Shown: positions 21,465 to 32,417 of the stretch, in pieces
How the letters are laid out: every line of letters starts with the position of its first letter
Numbering within the stretch: the first letter of the stretch is position 1
Assembly: GCA_946811695.1 (NCBI GenBank)
Contig: OX328128.1
Span: 25,514,701 to 25,578,700, forward strand
DNA length: 64,000 bases
Direction: 5' to 3'
Origin: Gonocerus acuteangulatus
Taxonomy: Eukaryota; Arthropoda; Insecta; Hemiptera; Coreidae
Made by a program: the position numbers and the translations under genes
The notes under the pieces: model-generated
Seen by the model: only the letters and a program-made list of their open reading frames with translations
What the model was told of the DNA's origin: nothing
Databases searched by the model: none

Positions 21465-21530
21465 AATAGCGTTTTTCATAAATAGAAGAGCTATTGCCCT
21501 TTTTTTTGCGGTGCTCCAATATATACTATA
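21465..21530 (+). mobile_element. possible LINE 3' UTR remnant
   Basis: GCCCTTTTTTTTGCGGTGCTCCAATATA resembles the LINE tail at 35890-35930 (TTGCGGTGCTCCAATAAATA). Confidence 0.35.
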
Positions 21531-21539
21531 CGTTTCAAT

Positions 21540-21840
21540 ATAGATATTTCCTCTGAGATCATATTTTTATTTATAAAAACCTATATTCAACCTACGCGTC
21601 ATGGTTTATATTTGTTTGGATAAAAATGAACGACACAGAGATAAACGAAATGGATTAAGTCAAAAGATTTTCAGAGCAGGAAAGGCTGCTCTTGAAAACG
21701 TCAGATTTAATTCCACAACAATCATGGAATTAAGCCTTCACTTAATAAAATTATTACTCGTTCTGATGGTGGAAGGGGGGGGGGGAGAGCTTAAGAGATT
21801 AAAGAGGTGAAGGGTCATAAGAGTTTGTGAATGGCCGAGA

Positions 21841-21880
<40 letters not shown>

Positions 21881-22770
21881 ATCGTTCTGTTGGTTGAGCA
21901 AGAGTAAGATGTTAATTTGCTCCAAAATCCCCCTTCTAATTGTGCCTTTTTCCGCCGGTAGGCAGCGCCACCTAAACAAAGCGCTAATCCCCCGAACCGA
22001 GTCTCTATGTATTTTCGGGATCAGGGAGGCATTGTTTCAGCGGATAGGACGCATGCGCTCTTCAGGATTAGCCGCGAGGAAAGGTAGACCGTCAAGTGGG
22101 TAGGGGGTGGAGTGGGGGTACGCTCTTATTATTCGGGGTTTTAAACACTTAATTCTCAAGATGGGCCTTGGGGAGGCGGGGGAGAATTTGAGGGGCCGAT
22201 TACAGACCATCGCAGCCCCCCCCCTCGAGTATAGGGCAAATTTACATTCCAGATAGAGGACCTTGCCAGTGTTGATCCAGTCGGGGATTAACTTCTGTTT
22301 TCTTATATTTTCATTAATCCTACTCTAAAAGCTTAAAAAGTTCATTTTAATTTAGTCTCAAGCCCTTTCAGCTTTCGCCCATTAAAGATCCCCCCCTCTC
22401 AATCTACAGTTCTTCATTATTTTATATTCATTCATTGACATTTTTTAGCACATTTCGAAAGACTCATGCTATAATTATTGAGTAAAGCCCCTTCGGATAG
22501 ACGAAAAAGTTCAATTGCGCATATACAAACATTGACGAAAATTTTCTTTTAACTCTCCAAGTCCAAGGCGAATCTGTTATGATTTGGATGTAAACAAATG
22601 AATAAACTAAATATATTTTTCTTCTAAGATTTACATAAATTCATCTGCATAGCAATAGTTTCTGCAATAGAAGTATTAGCGAAAAGAATTAACATTTTTC
22701 AAACTATTGAAAAATCCACACGAAACGCTTTACATATTGAAATATTTGAGTTATTAACAATCTTTTTTGA
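21540..22770. other. no gene seen; GC-rich single-copy-looking patch
   Basis: 21890-22260 is GC-rich and shares nothing with the rest of the window. A (GA)n run lies at 21837-21876. No credible exon was identified. Confidence 0.4.
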
Positions 22771-22771
22771 G

Positions 22772-23062
22772 ATGGAGATAGTTAGCTTTTGCGGTGATAA
22801 GAAGTTGAGGGATGGTTGGGAGCGGCTGGAAGAAGAAAACGTCAGATCTTCAGGCAGAAATCTGTATAGGACGTTGCGGCTGCACTTTAGCAGCTTTCTT
22901 CAGCAAATGCCTAGGGGAGGTGGGGGGAGACCAAGAAGGCATTTTGGTGACCATGGTTAAATGTTCTCTCTGCCCCCTATGTATTTTTTAGTACTGAAGA
23001 AGGCTCCCAAAGTGCAGCAAAACGTCCAATATAGATTTCTGCCTGAAGATCTCACGTTTTAG
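22772..23062. mobile_element. PLE family A-like relic, head-to-head
   Basis: AGTTAGCTTTTGCGGTGATA and GGGATGGTTGGGAGCGGCTG recall the family A terminus. Inverted hammerhead regions lie at 22880-22908 (minus: CTGAAGA, stem, then GCAAC instead of GAAAC) and 22994-23025 (plus: CTGAAGA, stem, AAAAC). Both cores are damaged. Further family A-like terminal sequence (CTAGCCGAATATCAACCATC) appears at 24301. Confidence 0.55.
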
Positions 23063-23172
23063 CACTTTCCTCCGAAGGAAAGTAGCTATTGAGGTTGGAC
23101 TCATGACGGAATATTTGAAAAATTTCTTCAAATCTTTATATCTTCGGGGGTCCGAAAATGACCCCCGTTAAA

Positions 23173-23174
<2 letters not shown>

Positions 23175-23236
<62 letters not shown>
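23175..23236. repeat. (AT)n microsatellite
   Basis: About 31 units, followed by TGTGTGTCTGTTAACACGAT. Confidence 0.95.
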
Positions 23237-23239
<3 letters not shown>

Positions 23240-23242
<3 letters not shown>

Positions 23243-23960
23243 CTGTTAACACGATAGCGGCCAGAGTTTTTGTTTTTTCGTCACGAAACTTGGTATATAG
23301 CATTCAATTAGCAAACGATTGAACGAGTTCGTTAACCACCAAAGTCGGTCCACCAGAAGGGGGGGTTTACCCCGAACCCACAACACTAATTTGACTATGT
23401 CAGCCGTAATATTTGTTATATTTCAACGAAACTTGGTAGTCGTTGTGTTAATATAGAGAGAAAATTGAGATATAAAAATGAACTAAATCGGTTCATTAGG
23501 AGGGGGGGTTTACTCGGGACCCACAATACCAATTCGCCACTACCAGCCGTGATTTTTGGTATATTTCAACGGAACTCGGTATTCGTAGTGGTAATCCACA
23601 GGTAAATAACTGTTGTAAAAATAAACTAAATCGGTTCATTAGGAGGGGGGGTTTACTCCGGACCCACAATACCAATTCGCCACTACCAGCCGTGATTTTT
23701 GGTATATTTCGACGAAACTCGGTATTCGTAGTGGTAATCTACAGGTAAATATGTGTTGTAAAAATAAACTGAATCGGTTCATTAGAAGGGGGGGTTTACT
23801 CCGGACCCAAATTCCTATTATACTCATACCGGTCGTAATTTCTGCTGTATTGTAACGAAACGCGGTATACGTCGTGGGTAACTCATGAGAAAGAAGTGTT
23901 GTAAAAATGAGCTGAATCAGTCAATCGGAAAGCGGGGGTTTAATTTGTAATATATTTCAA
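23240..23960 (+). repeat. 143-bp tandem repeat, about five units
   Basis: GGGGTTTAC recurs with GGTTTAC starting at 23364, 23507, 23650, 23793 and, partly, 23937; spacing is 143, 143, 143 and 144 bp. Each unit has a G-run followed by GACCCACAA and a CGAAACTCGGTATTCGTAG-like segment. The second and third units are most alike; the outer ones are diverged. Confidence 0.9.
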
Positions 23961-24481
23961 TAGAAAAGCCCGCCAGACGTAGGCTCACAAAGCCTCCGCA
24001 AGGAGCGCTTTCTACCACTAGAGTGACTGTATCCTGTTCCTGCGTTAGATCAAAATACGATAACATGAGGTTTTTTGTATTTATTACGTAGTGTAATAGG
24101 TACCATGTGTAAACATAACTCTGGAAGCAAATTAATAATTGATCAGTTACTCATTACAAATTTATAAGAGAACTATTCAGGTTTTTATTTTATTTATGTA
24201 GGATATTTTAAGCAAATTGTTCTGGAAAGCAGTCTACACTACCCAAATTCTGAGGAAAGTGCTTAGTTATGCAGCTCCTGCGTGACGGACTTTTCTTCTC
24301 CTAGCCGAATATCAACCATCCCTTGACTTCATAACAATCTTTTTTGTTTATTTAACAATCAGTAAACAACGGTGGAAAGCGCTCAAAAAGACGCTTAATT
24401 TGACGCTTTAGCTATTCAATTCCGTCCACTGGACGATGATAACCTTTGACGTTCTTCGTCCTTAAACCCTGCCCATACATA

Positions 24482-24697
24482 CATATCGTCGCTACAAATG
24501 CAAAGAATCGAATGTGAAAATCACCACTTTTCAGAGTGGAAAAGCATTTATTGAAAACTTTTTTTTTGGACAGTCAAATATTCGGCAGATTCGACCTTTT
24601 GATAGTGGAACACTTTCCCTTTAATAGAGTGATCTAAGATTCAAGAATTTGCCGTACATAAGTCTAGCAGAAATTAGTAAAGATTGACAATGATTTT
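24482..24697. mobile_element. MITE-2, half copy
   Basis: CATATCGTCGCTACAAATGC starts a stretch matching, in reverse orientation, the full MITE-2 at 33914-34170 (shared ATATTCGGCAGATTCGACCT and neighbours). The second inverted terminus is lost. Confidence 0.6.
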
Positions 24698-25042
24698 TTC
24701 TTAATTTTAATTTTCTTCCAAAGAGGATATATTAATACATTTTTTATTTTTTTTTATTTTTGAGTCTTCTGGAAAACAAAATTATAAGATCTAAACGGTA
24801 TTTATGTATGTGTACATATTCTTCTTTAAAAATCTTTTTTTTTTATTATTATTATTTATCTTCAAAATAATTTGATATGAAAAGTTTGGTCTGATAAGAT
24901 ATCTTGATCCAAATATCAGACTCTCCTTCACATTTAGGTCAATGGAGTTTTAATTTCTTTCATATAAATAAGCTACAATGACCAAATTGGTTGAATTACC
25001 CTAAAAAAAAAATGTAAATGTACTTTCACTGCCATTTTGTTT
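24698..25042. other. no gene seen; T-rich
   Basis: Low-GC sequence with T runs preceding the LINE insertion. Confidence 0.5.
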
Positions 25043-26908
25043 AATAAAATAAACATTCATTTCATAGAACATTTCCTTTCGAATAGGACATTTAGAGTCA
25101 AAGTAGGGGGACAGCTGTCGGACTCATTTATCCAGGAAAATGGAGTACCACAGGGTTGCGTTCTGAGCACGACCCTATTCAAGATCGCAATAGACACCAT
25201 CCGCGAGTGTATCACGCCAGAAGTAAGGTATAGCCTGTATGTTGATGATTTGCTTATTTACAGCAAGGGAAATGACATGAAACAAATGCAAGACAAAATC
25301 CAGGAGGTAATAGGCAACCTGCAAAATTGGAGTTCCCGTAATGGGCTCAAAATCTCAAATGAAAAAACACAATTTATTGTGTTCACTAAGAAAAGAATTA
25401 TCCCGCAAATAGAATTGTTGCTACACTCCAACCGTATACCTGTATCGGACACAATAAAATTCTTAGGGATGCATTTTGATTCAAGGCTTACTTGGGCACC
25501 TCACTTGAAAAGAATCCTTGAAAAATGTAAAAAGTCTTTACATTTCTTGAGGATCCTTAGTAATACCCAGTGGGGAGCTGACAGAAGCTTAATGCTAACC
25601 TTCTACCGAGCGTACACCAGGTCCATACTGGATTACGGAAGTATAGTGTACTCATCTGCCAGACCCAGTACCTTGAAGATGCTAGATCCCGTGCATAACA
25701 CTGGGCTCCGTCTAGCCACCGGAGCTTTCAGGTCAAGTCCAGCAATCAGTTTGTATGCTGAATCGGGAGAACATCCATTGGAGTATAGACGTATGTTAAA
25801 TTGTATAAAGTTCACATTAAAATCTAAATTTTTAAACTGCCCTTGCACCCCAAACAACATTGACGAAAGAATACTTAGAAAATACCAACAGCACCCAAAA
25901 AGACAAAGACCACTACACCTACGATACCTGGACTACACGAATGGTACATTAATAGCAACAACGCCTGTTCTCATGAACCCTTTATGTAAATATATCCCGT
26001 GGAAAATAGAAAATTTAAAAATTAATCTAACCTTGTCAAAATTCAAAAAGAAACAACCAACTTCTAGGCATTTTTACACTTCGTTTTTTCAAGCTTTTCT
26101 CATAGAAAATAGTGATTCCCTTTTTGTATACACTGACGCGTCAAGAACTCCACATGGGACAGGCGCAGCTGCTATTATTGGTCAAAACTGCTACTACAGA
26201 AAACTTCCAGACGACACTAGTACGTATTCAGCTGAACTGGAAGCCATAAAACTAGGACTGAACAGCCTACCAGACACACAACATAAGAACATTGTACTAT
26301 GCACGGACTCACTCAGTTCAATCCAATCATTACAAGACTATTACAGTACACACCCAATAGTACGCGACATTTTTGAAATAATATATCACACAAACAAGAA
26401 ATTCACAATGTACTGGCTACCCGGCCACGAAGACATCAGACAAAGTACTACAGTAGACGAACAGGCTAAACTAGCCACTCGACGACCAGGACCAGACGTA
26501 CATTACATGACATACCAGGATCTTCAAGCCTTATCTAAGAGATTCATAACTGATAAATGGCAAGAATCCTGGTACAACACGACTGACAACAAGCTTCGAG
26601 AAATCAAGCACACTGTACAGGAATGGTCATCCAGTAAAAGACCAAATAGACGAGAAGAAGTGGTGTTATGCCGTCTAAGGATTGGCCATTCACGACTGAC
26701 ACATTCCTACATAATGACCAGACAAGAGAGACCGACATGTACATACTGCAATACTCACCTAACGATAAAGCACATACTGACAGAGTGTAGACTCAGGACA
26801 AATTTTAAATTACCCTACAATTTGACTGAATTACTTTCTGATAATAGCCAGTACATTGTTGAAATTATTAAATACCTCATACATATACATTTATACAACA
26901 ACATTTGA
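25037..26908 (+). pseudogene. I-clade LINE ORF2: RT (partial), RNase H, zinc knuckle
   Basis: A 623-residue open frame. In full form this polyprotein copies LINE RNA at the target, and RNase H removes the template. Visible parts: the NGVPQGCVLSTTLF block (35-48), catalytic YVDD (68-71), the RT thumb region to about 330, RNase H from VYTDAS (~366) with ELEAIKLG (~400), CTDSLSS (~422) and VDEQA (~475) giving the D-E-D-D set, and a C-x2-C-H-C motif (TCTYCNTHLTIKHILTEC, ~570-587). The endonuclease, the RT fingers and motif A are gone through 5' truncation. The first methionine lies in or before the TSD and is not a natural start. RT plus downstream RNase H points to the I group. With no stop or frameshift the copy is young, but it cannot move by itself. 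Confidence 0.85.
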
Positions 26909-27162
26909 AAAAGTTAAAATAACAACAGCCATTTAGTGAATTGCGTTTTTGGGGAATTAATCCAACAAAAGATATTCTCTTTCTGTTGGATTAATGTAAG
27001 AACACAGACAAAACATTTAACAATACACACAATATTCAACAGACAGAACATTTATTAATCAACAGACAGACACTTTTGTTTGTACTTTTTGAATTGTGAA
27101 TTCAGGAACAGAGCCGAAGTTTTGTCACCAAATGGTGAAAAAACTAAAATATATATATATAT
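25054..27162 (+). mobile_element. 5'-truncated I-clade LINE
   Basis: The insertion is bracketed by AATAAAATAAA at 25043-25053 and 27163-27173, a candidate 11-bp TSD in AT-rich DNA. It includes the RT C-terminal half, RNase H, the cysteine-rich end, and a ~250-bp 3' UTR ending in an (AT)n-like tail. A related fragment lies at 52154-52730. Confidence 0.7.
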
Positions 27163-27173
27163 AATAAAATAAA

Positions 27174-27680
27174 AACTATTTTAGACAATTTTTTTTTTTT
27201 TTTTGCAATGACAGCGCAGAAGGCTCCTAAGGCGTGACTATAAAATGCACACAAGGGAGCCTAGCTTGAATCTAATTGTTATGTTAATGCTTGCAACATT
27301 GTCTGGTTTATCCTCACGGGCATCCATGCGCGGTATCCATGCTCTAGGTGGAGGCTAAACAATGCTCTCTAGATTATCCAACGAGATAGGTTAATGCCGC
27401 CAGGAAACGAGATTAAAAAAAAACACCCAGCTAAGTGTCGGGCGGGGACCGACATGCTTCTATCTATGCGCGGCAATCTAAGCAAACGCACCTTCCGGAA
27501 CGACTCGCCTAGGGTGTCAGCTGCCAAGATATTCCGATTCATTCCTCATTGAGGTCTTGATTCCTTCTGTAATATCTATGTACGATGCATCCATATCCCT
27601 TATAATTAATATGAAGTAATAAATAACTTTGATATTTATTCTAAACAAACGTTTTAATATGCCCCCTAAGTTCTATAGCA
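27174..27680. other. no gene seen
   Basis: Mixed sequence with a T run at 27188-27205. No element recognised. Confidence 0.4.
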
Positions 27681-27858
27681 CATATCGTTCCTACCATGTT
27701 GAACTATCGAATATGAAAAATCTCGTTTTTTAGATTGGAGAATTTGCTCTTGGATTTTGGACAATACAGCTTGTCGCAAATTGTCAGAACTCTAACCCCT
27801 TTACACAATAGCCTTTAACGCCTTAAATAAAGTATCGAATAAGACCATTTAAGAGTGT
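27681..27858 (+). mobile_element. MITE-1 partial copy containing one satellite-like monomer
   Basis: The CATATCGTTCCTACCATGTT terminus is followed by a segment aligning end to end with one 106-bp satellite monomer (GAGAATTTGCTCTTGGATTT, TTGTCGCAAATTGTCAGAAC, AATAGCCTTTAACGCC). The 3' half of the MITE is missing. Confidence 0.7.
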
Positions 27859-28079
27859 AACAGAAAAAACAAACAATTTGCTAACCGAAGCGCTCTGCGG
27901 GAAGGCTGGAGAGCCGGATTTTCGCGTTTGTTGGGCGTTCAGTTTCACTAAAGATTGTTTTTTTTTTCTCATCCACCATTAATGTTATGGCTATCTTTAG
28001 GTTACCAACATTCTTAAACATCCCTGGAGAAGCATAGAATTTTTTTTTTCAACGGGCCCTTAAATGACAAAAAAATTCA

Positions 28080-28640
28080 ACCATCCCATGAGTTAGCCCT
28101 AAGTCCGGAAAGACCCGGAAAGTGGAGGTATACCTCAATCAAGGAATAGTTAGATTTTCGTTAAGAAAAACAGCCAGAGTTTCGGACATGTATATTTCGA
28201 ACGATTCGGCATGCCCATTGGCAACCTTCTTCAGCAATGAATGCCTAGGGCTTGGGAAGACTACCCATACCGATGTGCATGTATATGGACCATACGAAGA
28301 CGGATCGAAAGTTAGCCGTTGAGGTGATGGGTCTGTAAATGGGTTGGGCTTCGGCAAAGAGAAACGTCATATTTTCCAAAAAAATCTATGTTTCGAATGT
28401 TTCGCTGAGGACTTAGACTTATCCAAGGTCACCTAAAAGCAATCGTGGTCAACATCCATCTCCTAGGCATTTGTCGCTAAAGAATGCCGGCAAAAGCACA
28501 CCGAAATGCCCAAATTCTGTGTATCTACTTCTTAACAGGTCTTAGCAAGCGCATAAGTGGACAACACAAATAAAAATATCGGAAGGCAATCCAGCTAGCC
28601 AACCGATGAGGTGATAGTATGCCAGCGTTTAATTGGAATT
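28080..28640. mobile_element. cluster of degraded PLE family A termini
   Basis: AGTTAGCCGTTGAGGTGATG (28312) and AGCCAACCGATGAGGTGATA (28597) match the family A terminus. A minus-strand hammerhead-like region at 28199-28240 keeps CTGAAGA and a stem but reads GAATC. Other arms have lost the core. Probably several overlapping old fragments. Confidence 0.45.
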
Positions 28641-29585
28641 CGGCATATAATTTCATGAGTTGTTATCACACTACAAGTCCCATATTCCATAATACCTCCG
28701 AGATAGTCAGGCGTACTGTCGCCAATAAGCATGACAGTATGCTTTCCTGTCAATCAATTTGATTGACAGTAGGCAAAATAAGTACAAATTAACTCAATAA
28801 AGGAGTGTTTTAATGTAATACTACCCTTGCGACTAAAGCAGAGTCAACACTCCCCAACAAGCAATAACCCAAACATTAATGAGCTTGACCCAAAGACTTG
28901 GAGTCGATTAGAGGCTTAAGCCCTCCTTGTTTATAAGCGCAAAGGGGCTTTGAGCCACCGAGCTGCATCATGTATGAAGACGCAGAGCGGTGACTTTATG
29001 AATCGACCATTGTCCGGCAGAGGGCATAGCTAATCCAGGCGAAGGTAATTTAATAGTGCGGACCCGGCCGATAATTACTGTCCCAGGGTAATATAGGAGG
29101 GTGTGGCCAAGGCTAAGCCGCGCTAAGACTACCTAGCCCCGACTAATCCAGGCCGGCCGCAGACTTACCCATATACAAAGGAAGACATTATTAGTGGGTC
29201 CTCGCTCTCTCTCTGCAAGACAAATCCGAAATCCAGCGGCTTGCTCTGGATCCAAGTTAACAAAGGTCTTGTGGTTTTCTTCGCCCCTGACCGAGGATTA
29301 ACTCTCTACCTTAGGGGATTTTAGGATGAACCTGGAATTTTTTATTAGGATCCGGATTAAGTTCTTGCGCAGATTTTGTATTTAATATTCTATTGTCCAA
29401 CTATTTTCCTTTATGCTTTACCCATCTACTGAAAGAAAAATGATTTTTTTAGTTTTCTCTGCTAACGAAGTCATACGTACTTATTTTCCCTTCAATAGAA
29501 TCCTATAACATAGACAAATACTTTATTTAGCTTTCATAAAATGAAGAAAAGGCCAATCAGGTCTCCCAGTTCCACAATTTATATT
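28640..29585. other. no gene seen; GC-rich single-copy-looking patch
   Basis: 28860-29300 has high GC and no match elsewhere in the window. No long frame or clear splice-bounded exon was seen. Confidence 0.4.
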
Positions 29586-29591
29586 TTATTC

Positions 29592-29635
29592 ATTAAAATC
29601 AATATTTCGGCTTAGTGCCATCATCAGGATTCTCT
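29592..29635 (-). ncRNA. hammerhead-like ribozyme core (PLE family C, left arm)
   Basis: On the minus strand: AATC, CTGATGA (29627-29621), stem GGC/GCC, GAAAT (29608-29604), ATT, GATT. AATC pairs with GATT as stem I. The layout fits a minimal hammerhead with a very short stem II. Confidence 0.6.
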
Positions 29636-30009
29636 GGAAAAAGAATTAAAAAAATCACTGAACATCAGCATAAAACTAAATTCACATTACCTGTATCACA
29701 ATATCTCTCGCTCACTGAATAATTTCACAGTTTAAAAACAATCATACATTAAATGATATATCACTTTTTGATGTTATTCATTCCAAATATACAAAGACAT
29801 AGTTGAATATAGTGAATATGGCACTTAGAGACATACAAGATCTCAGGCAGTAATGCATTTGATAACCCCCTGAAACTTCCGGTGATAAATAATTTAAAAT
29901 ATAATAATTTTTAAACTGTGAAATTATTCAGTGAGAGAGATTTATTGTGATACGGGTAATGTAAATTATGTTTTATGGTTATGTCCTGTGATTTTTTAAG
30001 TCTTTTTCC

Positions 30010-30052
30010 AGAGAATCCTGATGATGGGATTAAGCTGAAATATTGATTTTAA
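30010..30052 (+). ncRNA. hammerhead-like ribozyme core (PLE family C, right arm)
   Basis: CTGATGA (30018-30024), GAAAT (30037-30041), with AATC/GATT as stem I. Stem II is weakened by GGCACTAAGCC becoming GGGATTAAGCT. Confidence 0.5.
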
Positions 30053-30184
30053 TGAATACAATTTGAATTTTGGAACTAAGAGACCCGATTGGGCTTTTCT
30101 TCATTTTTTGAAACCTAAATAATTTAGTGGAGGTCTCTTATAAGTGGTAGCACTTATTAATTTATGTTTAAAGCAGGCCATTCA

Positions 30185-30676
30185 CGTTCCGACTTGCAGT
30201 ACGACTTAGTAGGACTAGTTGGATTGTCGACTCCACTAACGCTCCGACTTGCAGTAGGACTAGTTGGATTGTCGACTCCACTAACGTTCCGACTTGCAGT
30301 ACGACTTAGTAGGACTAGTTGAATTGTCGACTCCACTAACGTTCCGACTTGCAGTAGGACTAGTTGGATTGTCGACTCCACTAACGCTCCGACTTGCAGT
30401 ACGACTTAGTAGGACTACTAGTTGGATTGTCGACTCCACTAACGCTACGACTTACAGTACGACTTAGTAGGACTAGTTAGATTGTCGACTCCACTAACGC
30501 TCCGAATTGCAGTACGACTTAGTACGACTAGTTAGATTGTCGACTCCACTAACGATCCGACTTGCAGTACGACTTAGTAGGACTAGTTGGATTGTCGACT
30601 CCACTAACGCTCCTACTTGCAGTACGACTTAGTAGGACTACTAGTTGGATTGTCGACTCCACTAACGCTCCGACTT
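30185..30676. repeat. tandem repeat with 45/55/58-bp units, nine copies
   Basis: GTCGACTCCACTAAC starts at 30226, 30271, 30326, 30371, 30429, 30484, 30539, 30594 and 30652, giving spacings of 45, 55, 45, 58, 55, 55, 55 and 58. Unit length varies by presence of TACGACTTAG and by a doubled CTA. The following 30820-31000 is rich in related GTCGGAC/TCCGACT words, perhaps a decayed extension. Confidence 0.9.
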
Positions 30677-31009
30677 GCTATCCAAATAGCGATCAACGTT
30701 AGTCCTTGCCTGTTTTCAGGACTATGTAAGTTGTTACAATCCAAAAAAATATATCGAGTGCAGACCGAAGATTCCGACTTGGAAGATTTGGACGACTTTG
30801 ATCCGACTACCCCACTCACGCTCCAACTCCACCGCCAGTCGGATGTCGGACCTTCGAGTCGTCCCACTAATGTTCCGACTAGTCCAACTAGACTTCCAAC
30901 AATCCAACAAGCCCAACCACGATCCCACTTGTTGTCCAACTTCAGAAGTCGGACCTCTTGTCGTACACAGGCCGAACACAGGAGGATTCTATAAACTTAC
31001 GCCAGCTTA

Positions 31010-31658
31010 GGGATCTTCAAATCTTATCGTTTCGTCTCACGCAATTGTAAATCAATATAAAAACAAGACAAAAAATGAGTTATAATAACAATATTTCAAG
31101 AATAATATGCTTCTAATAAAATTAACATAATATAAATCATAATAAAGTAAAAATAAACTTTGGGATACTTTAAAATTTAAAATTGTTGTATATGAAAACA
31201 TTTGAAGATTATTAATTTTGAATTATTGTAATTTAAACTCAGTTATTTTCATGTTTTATACAGATCGACAACGCCATCAGCCGGAACCTCTCAACGAAAA
31301 ATAAAATAAGATTTGAACACCCATAAGCTGGCATAAGTTAATTGACAAATATGTTTTCCCACGCCATTATTAAACAAACTGGTTGTATTGCCTTGGATGC
31401 CAACATTTATTAATTGCGCTTGACTTTGTGCAATGAGAAAAATTGTAGTTCGCTGCTTTATTACGTAGAATGTTAATTCTTGTTTTCGGGTCTGACTACC
31501 AACTGACTCAAGTTAGGAATCAAGAAGAGTACATTGGATGTCAACGTTTGACATACTTTGGAGCCCATCCGAGTGAGTAGAGAGAAGAAAATCTGCTTTC
31601 TTTTTCAATTTATTTATTGTTATTGAAGCTCTTCGCAGCTTTGACGATAAGAGCCTTA
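31010..31658. other. no gene seen
   Basis: AT-rich sequence without recognised elements. Confidence 0.4.
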
Positions 31659-31920
31659 CATATCGTCCCTACCACGTCAAACTACAGAATATGCAAATCG
31701 GAGCAAACTAGAGAACGAACACATTCTTTCCATTGACGAAGTAATATATTGAAAAATGGTTTTATTCCATACTTTATTTCAGGTATTAAAGGCTATTATA
31801 AAGGGAATAGAGTTATGGCAATTTTCGACAAGCCGTATCGTTCACAATCCAAGAGCAAGTCTCAAATCCGAAAAACGAGATTTTGCATATTCGATAGTTT
31901 GACATGGCGAGGACGATATG
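31659..31920 (-). mobile_element. MITE-1, full copy (satellite progenitor family)
   Basis: 262 bp with ~42-bp inverted ends (CATATCGTCCCTACCACGTC at the left; GACATGGCGAGGACGATATG at the right). On the minus strand the middle aligns to one 106-bp satellite monomer: TTTGAGACTTGCTCTTGGAT, CGGCTTGTCGAAAATTGCC, AATAGCCTTTAATACC. The rest (AAAGTATGGAATAAAACC, TATTACTTCGTCAATGG) matches the sequence right of the satellite at 52731-52847. It is non-coding. The TSD is not clear. Confidence 0.8.
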
Positions 31921-32355
31921 GTAAATGTTTACGTAGGTTGATGATAGATTTTCACTTATGATACAATGTTGCATTTACAAATGATAGAATTTCACATAGA
32001 TCGATGACAGCACTATCGGACTGTATCTTCGGGTAGCTGCCATAAGCGAGCCCTCACTTTGAGGAAAGAAGAAACTCGCTAAAATAGTTTAAATAACATA
32101 CATACTGAAATGAATAATTTATACGATAAATTAAGTTAAAAATTAAAACTACATTTATCAATAATTCTTTTAGAATGGAATCAGAGCTATTGGTGTATTG
32201 CTAGTGGTGCCGCTACCGGAAGCAGGTTTTTGCCGCGACACTCTAACCGGAAAGGGAGTAATTTCTCGGTCGGTGAAGGTGCTCGCTTTAAGCTGCCGCT
32301 CTAGAACTCTTGGGGGAAGCTAACTAATTCTTAGAATGGAGAAAAGGAGTTCTAC

Positions 32356-32360
<5 letters not shown>
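31921..32360. other. no gene seen
   Basis: Mixed sequence; 32190-32330 is GC-richer. No element recognised. Confidence 0.4.

Positions 32361-32362
<2 letters not shown>

Positions 32363-32413
<51 letters not shown>
32363..32413. repeat. (AT)n microsatellite at the PLE-B 3' boundary
   Basis: AT run directly abutting the PLE-B 3' end (AGGGTCGGGAAAAAG). Confidence 0.95.

Positions 32414-32417
<4 letters not shown>

Larger units (their letters stand above)
23060..24300 (+). repeat. dispersed repeat R3, plus copy with internal arrays
   Basis: Blocks CTCCGAAGGAAAGTAGCTAT (23080), CTGTTCCTGCG (24031), TTACTCATTACAAATTTATA and AAGCAGTCTACACTACC (24220) follow the order of the minus copy at 19596-20000. 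Between them lie an (AT)n tract and a 143-bp tandem array. The end GTGCTTAGTTATGCAGCTCC recurs near 61008. Confidence 0.55.
29590..30115. mobile_element. PLE family C, head-to-head pair
   Basis: The arms (about 29565-29750 and 29905-30115) are inverted copies sharing GAATCCTGATGATGGC-type cores, TCAGTGAGCGAGAGATATTG-type sequence and the outer AGGTCTCCCAGTTCC/GGAACTAAGAGACC ends. The middle holds non-coding sequence. No ORF remains. Confidence 0.7.

Noticed and set aside
30613..30994. Opposed 108- and 125-residue frames
   Set aside because: They run through the 45/55/58-bp tandem array and its flank; content is repeat-driven.
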